Part shown: positions 24,247 through 31,087 of the stretch, in pieces
How the letters are laid out: each line of letters starts with the position of its first letter
Position numbering within the stretch: position 1 is the first letter of the stretch
Assembly (NCBI GenBank): GCA_019419405.1
Contig: DYAA01000138.1
Span: 1 to 31,087, forward strand
Direction: 5' to 3'
Source: Collinsella sp.
GTDB lineage: Bacteria; Actinomycetota; Coriobacteriia; Coriobacteriales; Coriobacteriaceae
DNA: 31,087 bases
Made by a program: the position numbers and the translations under genes
Notes under the pieces: model-generated
The model's input: only the letters and a program-made list of their open reading frames with translations
What the model was told of the DNA's origin: nothing
Database searches by the model: none

Positions 24247-25006
24247 TCGCACCCTTCTTATCGCTGGTAACTGGAAGATGAACAACGACGTCGCCGAGGC
24301 CGCCAAGCTTGCCGACGAGCTGGCTCAGGCTCTGCCCGAGGTTCCGGCTGGCGTCGAGGTGCTCGTCTGCCCTCCGACCATCGACATCACCACGGTTCAT
24401 GACCGCATTCAGGCTGCCCCCATCGCCCTCGGTGCACAGAACGTGTACTGGGAGGCCAAGGGTGCCTTCACCGGTGAGTCCTCTTGCGACATGCTCAAGT
24501 CCGCTGGCTGCACCTACTGCATCATCGGTCACTCCGAGCGTCGCGACTACTTCCACGAGACCGACGAGGACCAGAACAAGAAGGCTAAGGCTCTCGTTGC
24601 CGCCGGCCTTGTTCCCGTCTTCTGCTGCGGCGAGTCCCTCGAGGTCCGCGAGGCTGGCACCTATGTCGAGCACGTCGTGAACCAGGTCAAGGCTGGCCTT
24701 GCTGGTCTTGAGATCACCTGCCCCAAGCAGGTCGTCGTCGCCTACGAGCCCATCTGGGCCATCGGCACCGGCAAGACCGCTACCGCCGAGGACGCTCAGG
24801 AGGTCTGCGGTGCTATCCGTGAGACCCTCAAGGAGATGTTCGGCGAGGAGCTCGCTAACGGCATCCGCGTGCTGTATGGCGGTTCCGCCAAGCCCGGCAA
24901 CATCGCCGAGCTCGTCGCCAAGCCCGACGTTGACGGCGCCCTCGTGGGCGGCGCTTCGCTCAAGGCTGCCGACTTCGCCTCTATGGTCGTCAAGGCAGGC
25001 GAGTAG
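24239..25006 (+). CDS. tpiA: Triose-phosphate isomerase
   Basis: A 255-residue TIM barrel that interconverts dihydroxyacetone-P and glyceraldehyde-3-P. Catalytic residues are Lys13 in GNWKMNN, His98 in IIGHSERR and Glu170 in AYEPIWAIGTGK; the phosphate-gripping YGGSAKPGN and GALVGGASLK are present. The ATG lies inside the end of pgk and uses the GGAGTGGAGG of that gene as ribosome site. gpmI follows after five bases. Confidence 0.98.
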   Translation: MPNRTLLIAGNWKMNNDVAEAAKLADELAQALPEVPAGVEVLVCPPTIDITTVHDRIQAAPIALGAQNVYWEAKGAFTGESSCDMLKSAGCTYCIIGHSERRDYFHETDEDQNKKAKALVAAGLVPVFCCGESLEVREAGTYVEHVVNQVKAGLAGLEITCPKQVVVAYEPIWAIGTGKTATAEDAQEVCGAIRETLKEMFGEELANGIRVLYGGSAKPGNIAELVAKPDVDGALVGGASLKAADFASMVVKAGE

Positions 25007-25011
25007 GACAT

Positions 25012-26565
25012 ATGGCACAACGTCATCTTCCTGCACTCCTGATTATCATGGATGGCTGCGGCCTTGCTCCGGCCGATGGCGAGAACGCCGTCGCCGCTGC
25101 CAAGACGCCCTTCCTTGATGGCCTGTACGAGAAGTACCCCCACACCACGCTCGGTGCTTCGGGCGAGGACGTGGGCCTTCCCGACGGCCAGATGGGTAAC
25201 TCCGAGGTGGGTCACCTCAACATCGGTGCCGGCCGCATCGTGTTCCAGGAGCTTTCGCGCATCAACAATGCCATCAAGGACGGCTCCATCGCCAAGAACG
25301 AGGTTTTCGTCAAGGCTATGGACGATGTCAAGGCTGACGGTAAGACTCTCCACCTCATGGGCCTTATGAGCCCTGGCGGTGTTCATTCTCACATGAACCA
25401 CGTCGAGGCTCTGGTCAAGATGGCTGCCGAGCACGGTGTCAAGACCGTTCGCGTCCACGCCTTCATGGATGGTCGCGACGTTGACCCGCAGTCCGGTGCC
25501 GGTTACATGAGTGAGTTCTGCGCCTTCCTGGCTAAGATCTCCGAGGAGACCGGTTGCGACGCTCGCGTTGCCACCGTCTCGGGCCGTTATTGGGCCATGG
25601 ACCGCGATAATCGTTGGGAGCGCATCCAGCGCGCCTACGACGTCATGGTCAACGCGTCCGATGCTGATACCGACCCCGTTGCCGGTATCAAGGCCTACTA
25701 CGAGAAGGACCCGCGCGGCGACGAGTTCGTCGAGCCCTTCGCTGCCCACAACGAGGGCATTCACGAGGGCGACGCGGCCATCTTCTTCAACTTCCGTCCC
25801 GACCGCGCTCGTCAGATGACTCGCGTGTTCACGGACAAGGAGTTCGACGGCTTTGAGCGCGAGCAGATCAAGCTTTCGCACTTTGTGACGATGACCGAGT
25901 ACGACCCGACGTTTGACGTCGAGGTCGCCTTCCCCAAGACGTTCCCCGAGAACGTTCTGGCCGACGTTATCGCCGCCAATGGCCTGAAGCAGCTGCACAC
26001 CGCCGAGACCGAGAAGTACGCCCACGTGACGTTCTTCCTCAACGGCGGCATCGAGGAGCCCAAGGAGGGCGAGGAGCGCGTGCTCGTCGCTTCTCCCAAG
26101 GTCGCTACCTACGACCTGCAACCTGAGATGAGCGCTCCCGAGGTTACCGAGAAGCTTGTCGCCGCCATCAACGAGGATCGCGCTGATTTCTACATCGTGA
26201 ACTTCGCAAACTGCGACATGGTTGGTCACACCGGTGTCTTCGACGCTGCCGTTAAGGCCGTCGAGGCTGTTGACGATGCCCTGTCCAAGGTTGTCCCGGC
26301 GATTCTCGCTAAGGGCGGCTTTGCGCTGATTACCGCCGATCACGGCAACGCCGATCACATGTTTGACGTTGCTTCCGACGGTTCCAAGCATCCGTTCACG
26401 GCTCACACCACCAACCGCGTGCCGTTCATCATCGTTGATGAGAAGGCACAGCTCACCGGTATCGAGGACGGCCGTCTTTCCGATATCGCTCCGACCATGC
26501 TCACCATGGCTGGTATTGAGCCTTCCGCCGAGATGACGGGTCGCGTACTCGCCACCGAGGCCTAA
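25012..26565 (+). CDS. gpmI: 2,3-bisphosphoglycerate-independent phosphoglycerate mutase
   Basis: A 517-residue alkaline-phosphatase-superfamily enzyme that needs manganese and converts 3-phosphoglycerate to 2-phosphoglycerate. It has the metal-binding Asp14 in IIMDGCG, nucleophile Ser64 in QMGNSEVGHLN, VHSHMNH, FMDGRDVDPQSG, RYWAMDRDNRWER, FFNFRPDRARQM, NFANCDMVGHTG and TADHGNADHM. It starts five bases after tpiA with AGTAGGA as ribosome site and ends with tandem stops TAA TAG. Two hairpins follow, the second an intrinsic terminator, so it ends the glycolytic unit. Confidence 0.97.
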   Translation: MAQRHLPALLIIMDGCGLAPADGENAVAAAKTPFLDGLYEKYPHTTLGASGEDVGLPDGQMGNSEVGHLNIGAGRIVFQELSRINNAIKDGSIAKNEVFVKAMDDVKADGKTLHLMGLMSPGGVHSHMNHVEALVKMAAEHGVKTVRVHAFMDGRDVDPQSGAGYMSEFCAFLAKISEETGCDARVATVSGRYWAMDRDNRWERIQRAYDVMVNASDADTDPVAGIKAYYEKDPRGDEFVEPFAAHNEGIHEGDAAIFFNFRPDRARQMTRVFTDKEFDGFEREQIKLSHFVTMTEYDPTFDVEVAFPKTFPENVLADVIAANGLKQLHTAETEKYAHVTFFLNGGIEEPKEGEERVLVASPKVATYDLQPEMSAPEVTEKLVAAINEDRADFYIVNFANCDMVGHTGVFDAAVKAVEAVDDALSKVVPAILAKGGFALITADHGNADHMFDVASDGSKHPFTAHTTNRVPFIIVDEKAQLTGIEDGRLSDIAPTMLTMAGIEPSAEMTGRVLATEA

Positions 26566-26588
26566 TAGAAAACAAATACCGTTTTCTA
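26566..26588 (+). other. Stem-loop directly after gpmI
   Basis: TAGAAAAC (26566-26573) and GTTTTCTA (26581-26588) form a perfect 8-bp AT-rich stem with a seven-base loop. It touches the gpmI stop and lies just before the strong terminator. Its weak base pairs argue for an auxiliary role, or chance, rather than termination. Confidence 0.4.
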
Positions 26589-26590
26589 GT

Positions 26591-26627
26591 AAGGGGGTTG
26601 TCCACAACCGGACAACCCTCTTTTTTT
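26591..26627 (+). terminator. Strong intrinsic terminator after gpmI
   Basis: A 13-bp stem (26591-26603 with 26610-26622, one G-T pair) has a six-base loop. Its 3' arm merges into a run of seven T's at 26621-26627. Confidence 0.9.
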
Positions 26628-26724
26628 GCGCTATTTCTACCTCGTCACCAAATGGCTGATGGGGGAGTGCTGGGGGTTGTGGTACAGTACTGGAGTTTGA
26701 ATTGTTCTATTAAGGAGCTTATCT

Positions 26725-26979
26725 ATGGGTCCGTTTCAGATTCTTCTGTTTGTCGTTTGGGCTGTCTCTGCCGTGGCGCTGACGATTCTCGTCCTGATGC
26801 ACTCTGGTAAGGGCACCGGCGTTTCGGATATGATCGCTAGCTCGCTGTATAACTCCAGCTCTGCCACGGGCGTCATGGAGCAGAACCTCGATCGCCTGAC
26901 GGTAATTATGGCCGTCGTTTTTGCCGTGTGTGTCGTCCTGTGCATGTTCTTCTTCCCGCAGGGTATCGTCGGCTACTAA
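26725..26979 (+). CDS. secG: Preprotein translocase subunit SecG
   Basis: 84 residues with two membrane helices (about 5-24 and 57-77) around the conserved cytoplasmic loop LVLMHSGKGTGVSDM, which is diagnostic of SecG. It is the small accessory subunit of the SecYEG channel. The ATG is preceded by AAGGAG with eight-base spacing. It stands alone between two intrinsic terminators, so it must have its own promoter; TACAGT at 26683-26688 is a possible -10 with a weak -35. The position after tpiA/gpmI is the usual actinobacterial arrangement. Confidence 0.95.
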   Translation: MGPFQILLFVVWAVSAVALTILVLMHSGKGTGVSDMIASSLYNSSSATGVMEQNLDRLTVIMAVVFAVCVVLCMFFFPQGIVGY

Positions 26980-27001
26980 GCACGAGCCACATAAATACTT
27001 G

Positions 27002-27036
27002 AAAAGGGTTCCGCAAGTGCGGGACCCTTTTTGTTT
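27002..27036 (+). terminator. Strong intrinsic terminator after secG
   Basis: A 13-bp stem (27002-27014 with 27019-27031, one T-G pair) has an AAGT loop and is followed by TTTTTGTTT. Confidence 0.9.
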
Positions 27037-27273
27037 ACATATTTGTAACAGAGCCAAAATATCCCCACATACTTCGCCCAACTAAAGAAATTCTCGACCG
27101 TTGACCGGAATTAGCCCCAAATCGTGCATAAAATGCGCTACTGTATTGAGAAACGTTGGTTCGTTGTGCATAACCAGCCATAGCAACGGGCGGCGTTTTG
27201 ATGGTTCGGATCGGATTGTCTCGACATGTGTCCGACTGAACATTTCTTTGTCCTATCTCATAAGGAGGATGGC
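27037..27273 (+). promoter_or_regulatory. Upstream region of the oppA-type gene
   Basis: No gene is seen in these 237 bases. TTGACC (27101-27106) is a good -35. The nearest good -10, TAAAAT (27129-27134), lies at an over-long 22-base spacing, and TGCATA at 18 bases is a weaker choice. The ribosome site TAAGGAGG ends five bases before the start codon. No clear operator-type repeat was found. Confidence 0.35.
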
Positions 27274-28950
27274 ATGGCTGATTCTATGTTCCACCAGCCC
27301 GTTATGGGTCGTCGCGCCTTTGTCGGCGGTACCCTTGCTGCGAGCTCCATGGCTTTTCTTGCCGCATGCGGCAAGAAGGGCGGCGACGCTTCCGGTTCTG
27401 AGTCCGGTTCGAAGCTGAACTTCTACATCAACAACCCGGTCTGCATCGACCCCTACAATGTCCAGGAGGACCAGGGCACTCAGGTCGAGTACCAGCTCTT
27501 TGATGCTCTGACCTCTTATGACGCCGAGAAGGGCGAGATCGTTCCGCTGGCTTGCGAGTCCTTCGAGGCCAACGACGACGCCACCGAGTTCACCTTCAAG
27601 ATCAAGAAGGCCAAGTTCCACAACGGTGACGACGTTACCTCCAAGTCCTTCAAGCTCGGTTGGGAGCGTCTGGTCAACACCAAGTCGGCTGTCGCTACCG
27701 AGTACGGCCCTTCCGAGGTCTCCTATCACCTTTCCATGGTCGAGGGCTATGACGATCTGCTTGCCGGTAACGCTACCGAGCTCAGCGGTGTTACCTGCCC
27801 CGACGATGAGACCCTCGTCGTCAAGCTGGCTTCCGCTTACGCCGACTTCCCCTTCGTCGCCTCTCACCCGGCTCTGGCCCCGGTTCCCGAGTGCGCCGAG
27901 TCCGATGTCAAGAGCTTCTACCTCGCCCCGGTCGGTAACGGCCCGTTCATGATGGACGGCAAGTGGGAGGATGGCCAGGAGATCAACGTCAAGAAGTTCG
28001 ACGATTACTATGGCGACAAGGCCAAGATCGATGGCATCCACTTCCAGGTCATCAAGGACATGGAGACCGCCTACAAGGAGTTCCAGGCCGGTAACCTCGA
28101 TGTCTGCGACGTTCCCGTCGCTCAGATCGACGCCGCCAAGAAGGATCGCGGCGTGTCCAAGGACGGCTACACCATGGGTGACGGCGAGCGCATGCTGCTC
28201 GGCGCCGAGCCTTCCACGTACTATCTGACCTGCAACACCACGGCCGAGCCGTTCAGCAACGCCGACCTGCGCAGGGGTATCTCCCTGGCCATCAACCGTG
28301 AGGCCATCTGCAAGACCATCTTCAAGGGTACCCGTACTCCTGCCGACGGCATTGTTCCTCCGGGCATCGATGGCTACAAGGAGGGCGCATGGGAGTTCTG
28401 CGCCTACGATGTCGACAAGGCTAACGAGTACCTCGACAAGGTTGCTCCCGCTGGCGCTAACGGGGATCGTGGCATTAGCGTGACCCTGTCCTACAACCAG
28501 GACGGCGGTCACAAGGAGATCATGGAGTCCATCATCGGTGACCTCGCCAAGGTTGGCGTTACCGCTGTCTCCGATACCCCTGAGTGGTCTGCCCTGCTCG
28601 AGCAGTATCAGAACTTTAACTATCAGTTCGGTCGTCTGGGTTGGATTGCCGACTACCCGATCATGGACAACTTCCTGTATCCGCTGTTCCACTCCGACTC
28701 CCTCGGTGGCGACAACCGCTCCGGTTACAACAACCCCGAGTTCGACGCCAAGGTCGACGAGGCTCGTACTATTGTTGACGACGAGGAGCGCGTCGCTAAG
28801 ATGCAGGAGGCCGACGCAATGGTCGCTGCCGACTGCCCGGTCATCCCGATTATGTTCTACACGCACACCATCGCCGGCTCCGATCGCATTAAGCACCTCT
28901 ATGTCGATCCGCAGAAGCACGCCGATCTGGGTACCGCTGAGCTCGCCTAA
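27274..28950 (+). CDS. oppA: Peptide ABC transporter substrate-binding lipoprotein, OppA/DppA family
   Basis: A 558-residue family-5 solute-binding protein. The N-terminus has GRRAFVGG, a hydrophobic stretch and lipobox LAAC with Cys32, so it is a lipoprotein whose twin arginine may route it through Tat. A Gly/Ser/Lys linker follows. Family marks are YQLFDALTSYD, EFTFKIKKAKFHNGDDVTSKSFKLGWERL, the NADLRRGISLAINREAICK region and YNNPEFDAKVDEA. The pattern is nearest to OppA-type oligopeptide binders. The chosen ATG has AAGGAGG five bases upstream; the in-frame ATG 48 bases earlier has no ribosome site. Codon use is highly biased. It heads a second transporter operon. Confidence 0.9.
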   Translation: MADSMFHQPVMGRRAFVGGTLAASSMAFLAACGKKGGDASGSESGSKLNFYINNPVCIDPYNVQEDQGTQVEYQLFDALTSYDAEKGEIVPLACESFEANDDATEFTFKIKKAKFHNGDDVTSKSFKLGWERLVNTKSAVATEYGPSEVSYHLSMVEGYDDLLAGNATELSGVTCPDDETLVVKLASAYADFPFVASHPALAPVPECAESDVKSFYLAPVGNGPFMMDGKWEDGQEINVKKFDDYYGDKAKIDGIHFQVIKDMETAYKEFQAGNLDVCDVPVAQIDAAKKDRGVSKDGYTMGDGERMLLGAEPSTYYLTCNTTAEPFSNADLRRGISLAINREAICKTIFKGTRTPADGIVPPGIDGYKEGAWEFCAYDVDKANEYLDKVAPAGANGDRGISVTLSYNQDGGHKEIMESIIGDLAKVGVTAVSDTPEWSALLEQYQNFNYQFGRLGWIADYPIMDNFLYPLFHSDSLGGDNRSGYNNPEFDAKVDEARTIVDDEERVAKMQEADAMVAADCPVIPIMFYTHTIAGSDRIKHLYVDPQKHADLGTAELA

Positions 28951-28966
28951 GAGTTTGCAGCTTCCG

Positions 28967-28994
28967 TGAGGGTCAAGTATTTACGTAGACCTCA
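28967..28994 (+). other. Imperfect stem-loop shortly after oppA
   Basis: TGAGG and TC (28967-28974, one bulged G) pair with GA and CCTCA (28988-28994). It is weaker than the second hairpin downstream and has no T tract. Confidence 0.3.
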
Positions 28995-29047
28995 TGGGAA
29001 ACATACAGTTCTCCCTAACCTGGGGTAAACTGGCTGATGGTAATTTT

Positions 29048-29075
29048 GGGATGCCGGTCTGGCGATCGGCATCCC
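29048..29075 (+). other. Intercistronic stem-loop between oppA and oppB
   Basis: A perfect 9-bp stem GGGATGCCG / CGGCATCCC has a ten-base loop and is flanked by TTTT and ATTTA. It lies 31 bases before oppB and mirrors the arrangement in the first transporter operon, where a hairpin also separates binding protein from permease. It may partly terminate transcription or protect the oppA message. Confidence 0.6.
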
Positions 29076-29106
29076 ATTTAGGTTAATCCCTAGATAGGGG
29101 AGTGGT

Positions 29107-30144
29107 ATGGGTAAGTACATCGTTAAACGTGTGCTTCAGTTCATCCCGGTGTTTTTGGGCGTTACGCTGATTCTGTTCGCCCTCCAGAATATCGTGCCGG
29201 GAGATCCGATCAAGCTGATCGGTGGAGACAAGGCTCTGTCCCCCGAGGTGGAGCTTCAGCTTCGCGTTCGCTATCACCTGGTCCAGACGGACGATGACGG
29301 CAACGCGATCCTTGACGAGAACGGCGACCCCGTTCAAACGTCGCTCGTGGACCGTTACTTGTATTACATGAACGGCCTGCTTCATGGCGATCTGGGCAAT
29401 TCGTATCAGCGCAAGCTGCCGGTTACGGAAATCTTTGCCCAGAAGTATCCGTATACGGTCAAACTTGCCGCGTGCGCCATCGTGCTCGAGGCAATTATGG
29501 GTATCGGTGCGGGTATCATTTCGGCGGTAAAGCGTTATTCCTTCTGGGATATTTTGGTAACGCTCACCACGTCGATCCTCGTTGCGGTCCCGGCCTTCTG
29601 GCTCGGTATGTTGCTGCAGCTGTTCTTTGGCGTCATCCTCAAGGACGCCACGGGCGGTGCAATCTCCATGCCGATCTCGGGTGCCGGCGGTTCCAGCTCT
29701 CAGTATCAGGATTGGATGCACTATGTGCTTCCGACCATTACGCTGGCTTCGGTTTCGACCGCTTATGCTGCGCGCATTATGCGCTCGCAGCTGCTTGACG
29801 TCATGAACCAGGATTACATCCGTACGGCAAAGGCCAAGGGTCTCTCCAATCGTGCGATCATCGTCAAGCATGCGCTTAAGAATGCACTCATCCCCGTCGT
29901 TACCTATATTGGTGTCGACTTTGGCGGCATGCTTTCGGGCGCCATCCTGACCGAGACGGTCTTCAACTGGCCCGGTATCGGCTATGAGGTCTATCGCGCC
30001 ATTAGCATGCGTGACTGGCCCATCGTTATGGGCGGCGTTACGCTCATCGTTGTCGTCGTCATGGTGATCAACCTGCTCGTCGACATTAGCTATGCATTCC
30101 TCGACCCGCGCATCCGCCTTGGCGGTCCGTCGGATAAGGCCTAA
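29107..30144 (+). CDS. oppB: Peptide ABC transporter permease, OppB/DppB family
   Basis: A 345-residue inner-membrane permease. The N-terminal KRVLQFIPVFLGVTLILFALQNIVPGDP is the family opening. A periplasmic segment of about 60 residues is longer than that of the first permease and carries an acidic stretch (TDDDGNAILDENGDP) before the YYMNGLLHGDLGNSY motif. The EAA loop is DYIRTAKAKGLSNRAIIVKHALKNALIP, followed by GAILTETVFNWPGIGY. AGGGGAG precedes the ATG. It is followed by oppC after 14 bases. Peptide substrate is inferred from family only. Confidence 0.93.
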   Translation: MGKYIVKRVLQFIPVFLGVTLILFALQNIVPGDPIKLIGGDKALSPEVELQLRVRYHLVQTDDDGNAILDENGDPVQTSLVDRYLYYMNGLLHGDLGNSYQRKLPVTEIFAQKYPYTVKLAACAIVLEAIMGIGAGIISAVKRYSFWDILVTLTTSILVAVPAFWLGMLLQLFFGVILKDATGGAISMPISGAGGSSSQYQDWMHYVLPTITLASVSTAYAARIMRSQLLDVMNQDYIRTAKAKGLSNRAIIVKHALKNALIPVVTYIGVDFGGMLSGAILTETVFNWPGIGYEVYRAISMRDWPIVMGGVTLIVVVVMVINLLVDISYAFLDPRIRLGGPSDKA

Positions 30145-30158
30145 GGGAGGTACGTCTC

Positions 30159-31087
30159 ATGCAGGAAACTGATTCTCAGTCTCAGGAGCAGGCTACCGCC
30201 ACCAAGGTCGCATCTGCTCCCGCCAAGTCCCGCACGCTGTGGGGCGACGCTTTTAAGCGTCTTCGTAAGAACAAGCTCGCCGTTATCGGTGTCTGCTGGA
30301 TCATCATCGTCGTTGTGGTTGCCCTGACCGCAGATCTGTGGGCTAAGCCCTGGCTCGGTTCGCCGACGGCTTCCGATTCGACCACCATGGCCGAGACATC
30401 GCTACTGGCTCCGTGTGCCGAGCACCCGTTTGGCACCGATGCCCTCGGTCGCGACATTCTCGTCCGCGTTATCTACGGTGCACGCGTTTCGCTTTCTGTC
30501 GGTATCATGGCCACCGCCATCTCCACATTGATCGGCCTGGTCATGGGCGCCCTGGCCGGTTTCTACGGCGGCATTTGGGATACGATCATCATGCGCTGTG
30601 CGGACATCTTCCTGGCGTTCCCGTACGTGCTGTTCGTTGTCGCCATGATCGCCGTTATCGGCCGTGGTCTTCAGAACGTCTTTATCGCCATCGGCATTCT
30701 TGGCTGGCCTTCGATTGCGCGCGTCTTCCGCTCTGCAATCTTGACGGTCAAGGAAAACGACTATGTTGATGCAGCGCGCGCGATGGGTGCATCTGATGCT
30801 CGTATCGTCGTGCGTCACATCTTCCCGAACTCCGTCGCCTCCATCGTGGTCTACGCGACCATGAACATTGGTGGCGCCATTCTGACCGAGTCCGCTCTGT
30901 CCTTCCTCGGCATGGGCGTTATTCCGCCTACGCCTTCGTGGGGCTCCATGATTCAGGACGGTCAGCAGTATCTTCTGACCGCTCCCTGGATGATGATCAT
31001 GCCCGGTCTGGCAATTCTCTCGACGGTGCTCGCCTTCACCCTGCTGGGTGACGGTCTGCGCGACGCCCTCGACGTCAAGATGAAGGA
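30159..31087 (+). CDS. oppC: Peptide ABC transporter permease, OppC/DppC family (cut by window edge)
   Basis: The frame is open to the right edge for 309 complete codons, and the visible part is nearly a whole OppC. It has a polar Gln-rich N-terminus, LWGDAFKRLRKNKLAVIGV leading into the first helix, and HPFGTDALGRDILVRVIYGARVSL. Several helices follow, then the EAA loop DYVDAARAMGASDARIVVRHIFPN, SALSFLGMGVIPPTPSWGSM and the usual ending LLGDGLRDALDVKMK. AAGGGAGG precedes the ATG by eight bases. Unlike the sialic-acid operon's second permease, no ATPase fusion is visible; the pattern predicts a near stop, with ATPase genes beyond the window. Confidence 0.92.
   Translation, partial: MQETDSQSQEQATATKVASAPAKSRTLWGDAFKRLRKNKLAVIGVCWIIIVVVVALTADLWAKPWLGSPTASDSTTMAETSLLAPCAEHPFGTDALGRDILVRVIYGARVSLSVGIMATAISTLIGLVMGALAGFYGGIWDTIIMRCADIFLAFPYVLFVVAMIAVIGRGLQNVFIAIGILGWPSIARVFRSAILTVKENDYVDAARAMGASDARIVVRHIFPNSVASIVVYATMNIGGAILTESALSFLGMGVIPPTPSWGSMIQDGQQYLLTAPWMMIMPGLAILSTVLAFTLLGDGLRDALDVKMK

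Noticed and set aside
26640..26724. A tRNA or small RNA gene between gpmI and secG
   Set aside because: No cloverleaf or conserved T-loop could be found; the stretch is a short promoter region.

Overview
The window looks like a chromosomal segment of a high-GC, anaerobic actinobacterium of the class Coriobacteriia, most probably Collinsella or a close relative. Three things suggest this: the gene order uvrC ... rapZ-whiA-gap-pgk-tpiA-secG is the classical actinobacterial backbone; codons are strongly GC-ending; and several proteins carry actinobacterial variants (UvrA first zinc finger with a His ligand, RapZ P-loop with Arg for Lys). The genus is an inference, not proven by the sequence. Apart from one gene cut at the left edge, every gene reads on the + strand.

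Layout. 1-1673 (- strand): C-terminally truncated membrane-anchored LTA-synthase/phosphoglycerol-transferase-like sulfatase-fold protein. 1792-9012: uvrA (with an upstream LexA-like box), ybaK, murJ and uvrC. 9013-9377: a 365-base regulatory region with nested inverted repeats. 9378-19738: an apparent sialic-acid (N-acetylneuraminate) uptake and catabolism operon. It holds a family-5 ABC transporter (binding lipoprotein, permease, permease-ATPase fusion, second ATPase), a carbohydrate-esterase-7-type esterase, an overlapping paralogue that has lost its nucleophile serine, a NanA-type lyase, a ROK kinase (probably NanK) and NanE. Every intergenic gap longer than 60 bases in this operon contains a stem-loop. 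19840-21696: rapZ and whiA, with no yvcK between them. 21890-26979: gap, pgk, tpiA, gpmI and secG, punctuated by strong intrinsic terminators after gap, gpmI and secG. 27274-31087: a second peptide-type ABC transporter (oppA, oppB, oppC, the last cut by the right edge).

How it fits together. Imported Neu5Ac would be split by NanA to ManNAc and pyruvate, phosphorylated by the ROK kinase and epimerised by NanE to GlcNAc-6-P. NagA and NagB, needed to reach fructose-6-P, are not in this window, and neither is a sialidase or a recognisable NanR regulator. The esterase could remove O-acetyl groups from imported sialic acids. The lower-glycolysis genes lie just downstream. The nan operon appears to sit as an insertion between uvrC and rapZ, which are adjacent in many actinobacteria.

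The most notable points are the catalytic/non-catalytic esterase pair, the nested palindromes before the sialic-acid transporter, the stem-loop in each operon gap, a UvrC whose iron-sulfur cysteine motif is rearranged, and the missing yvcK. No tRNA, rRNA, CRISPR array, insertion sequence or prophage gene was seen.
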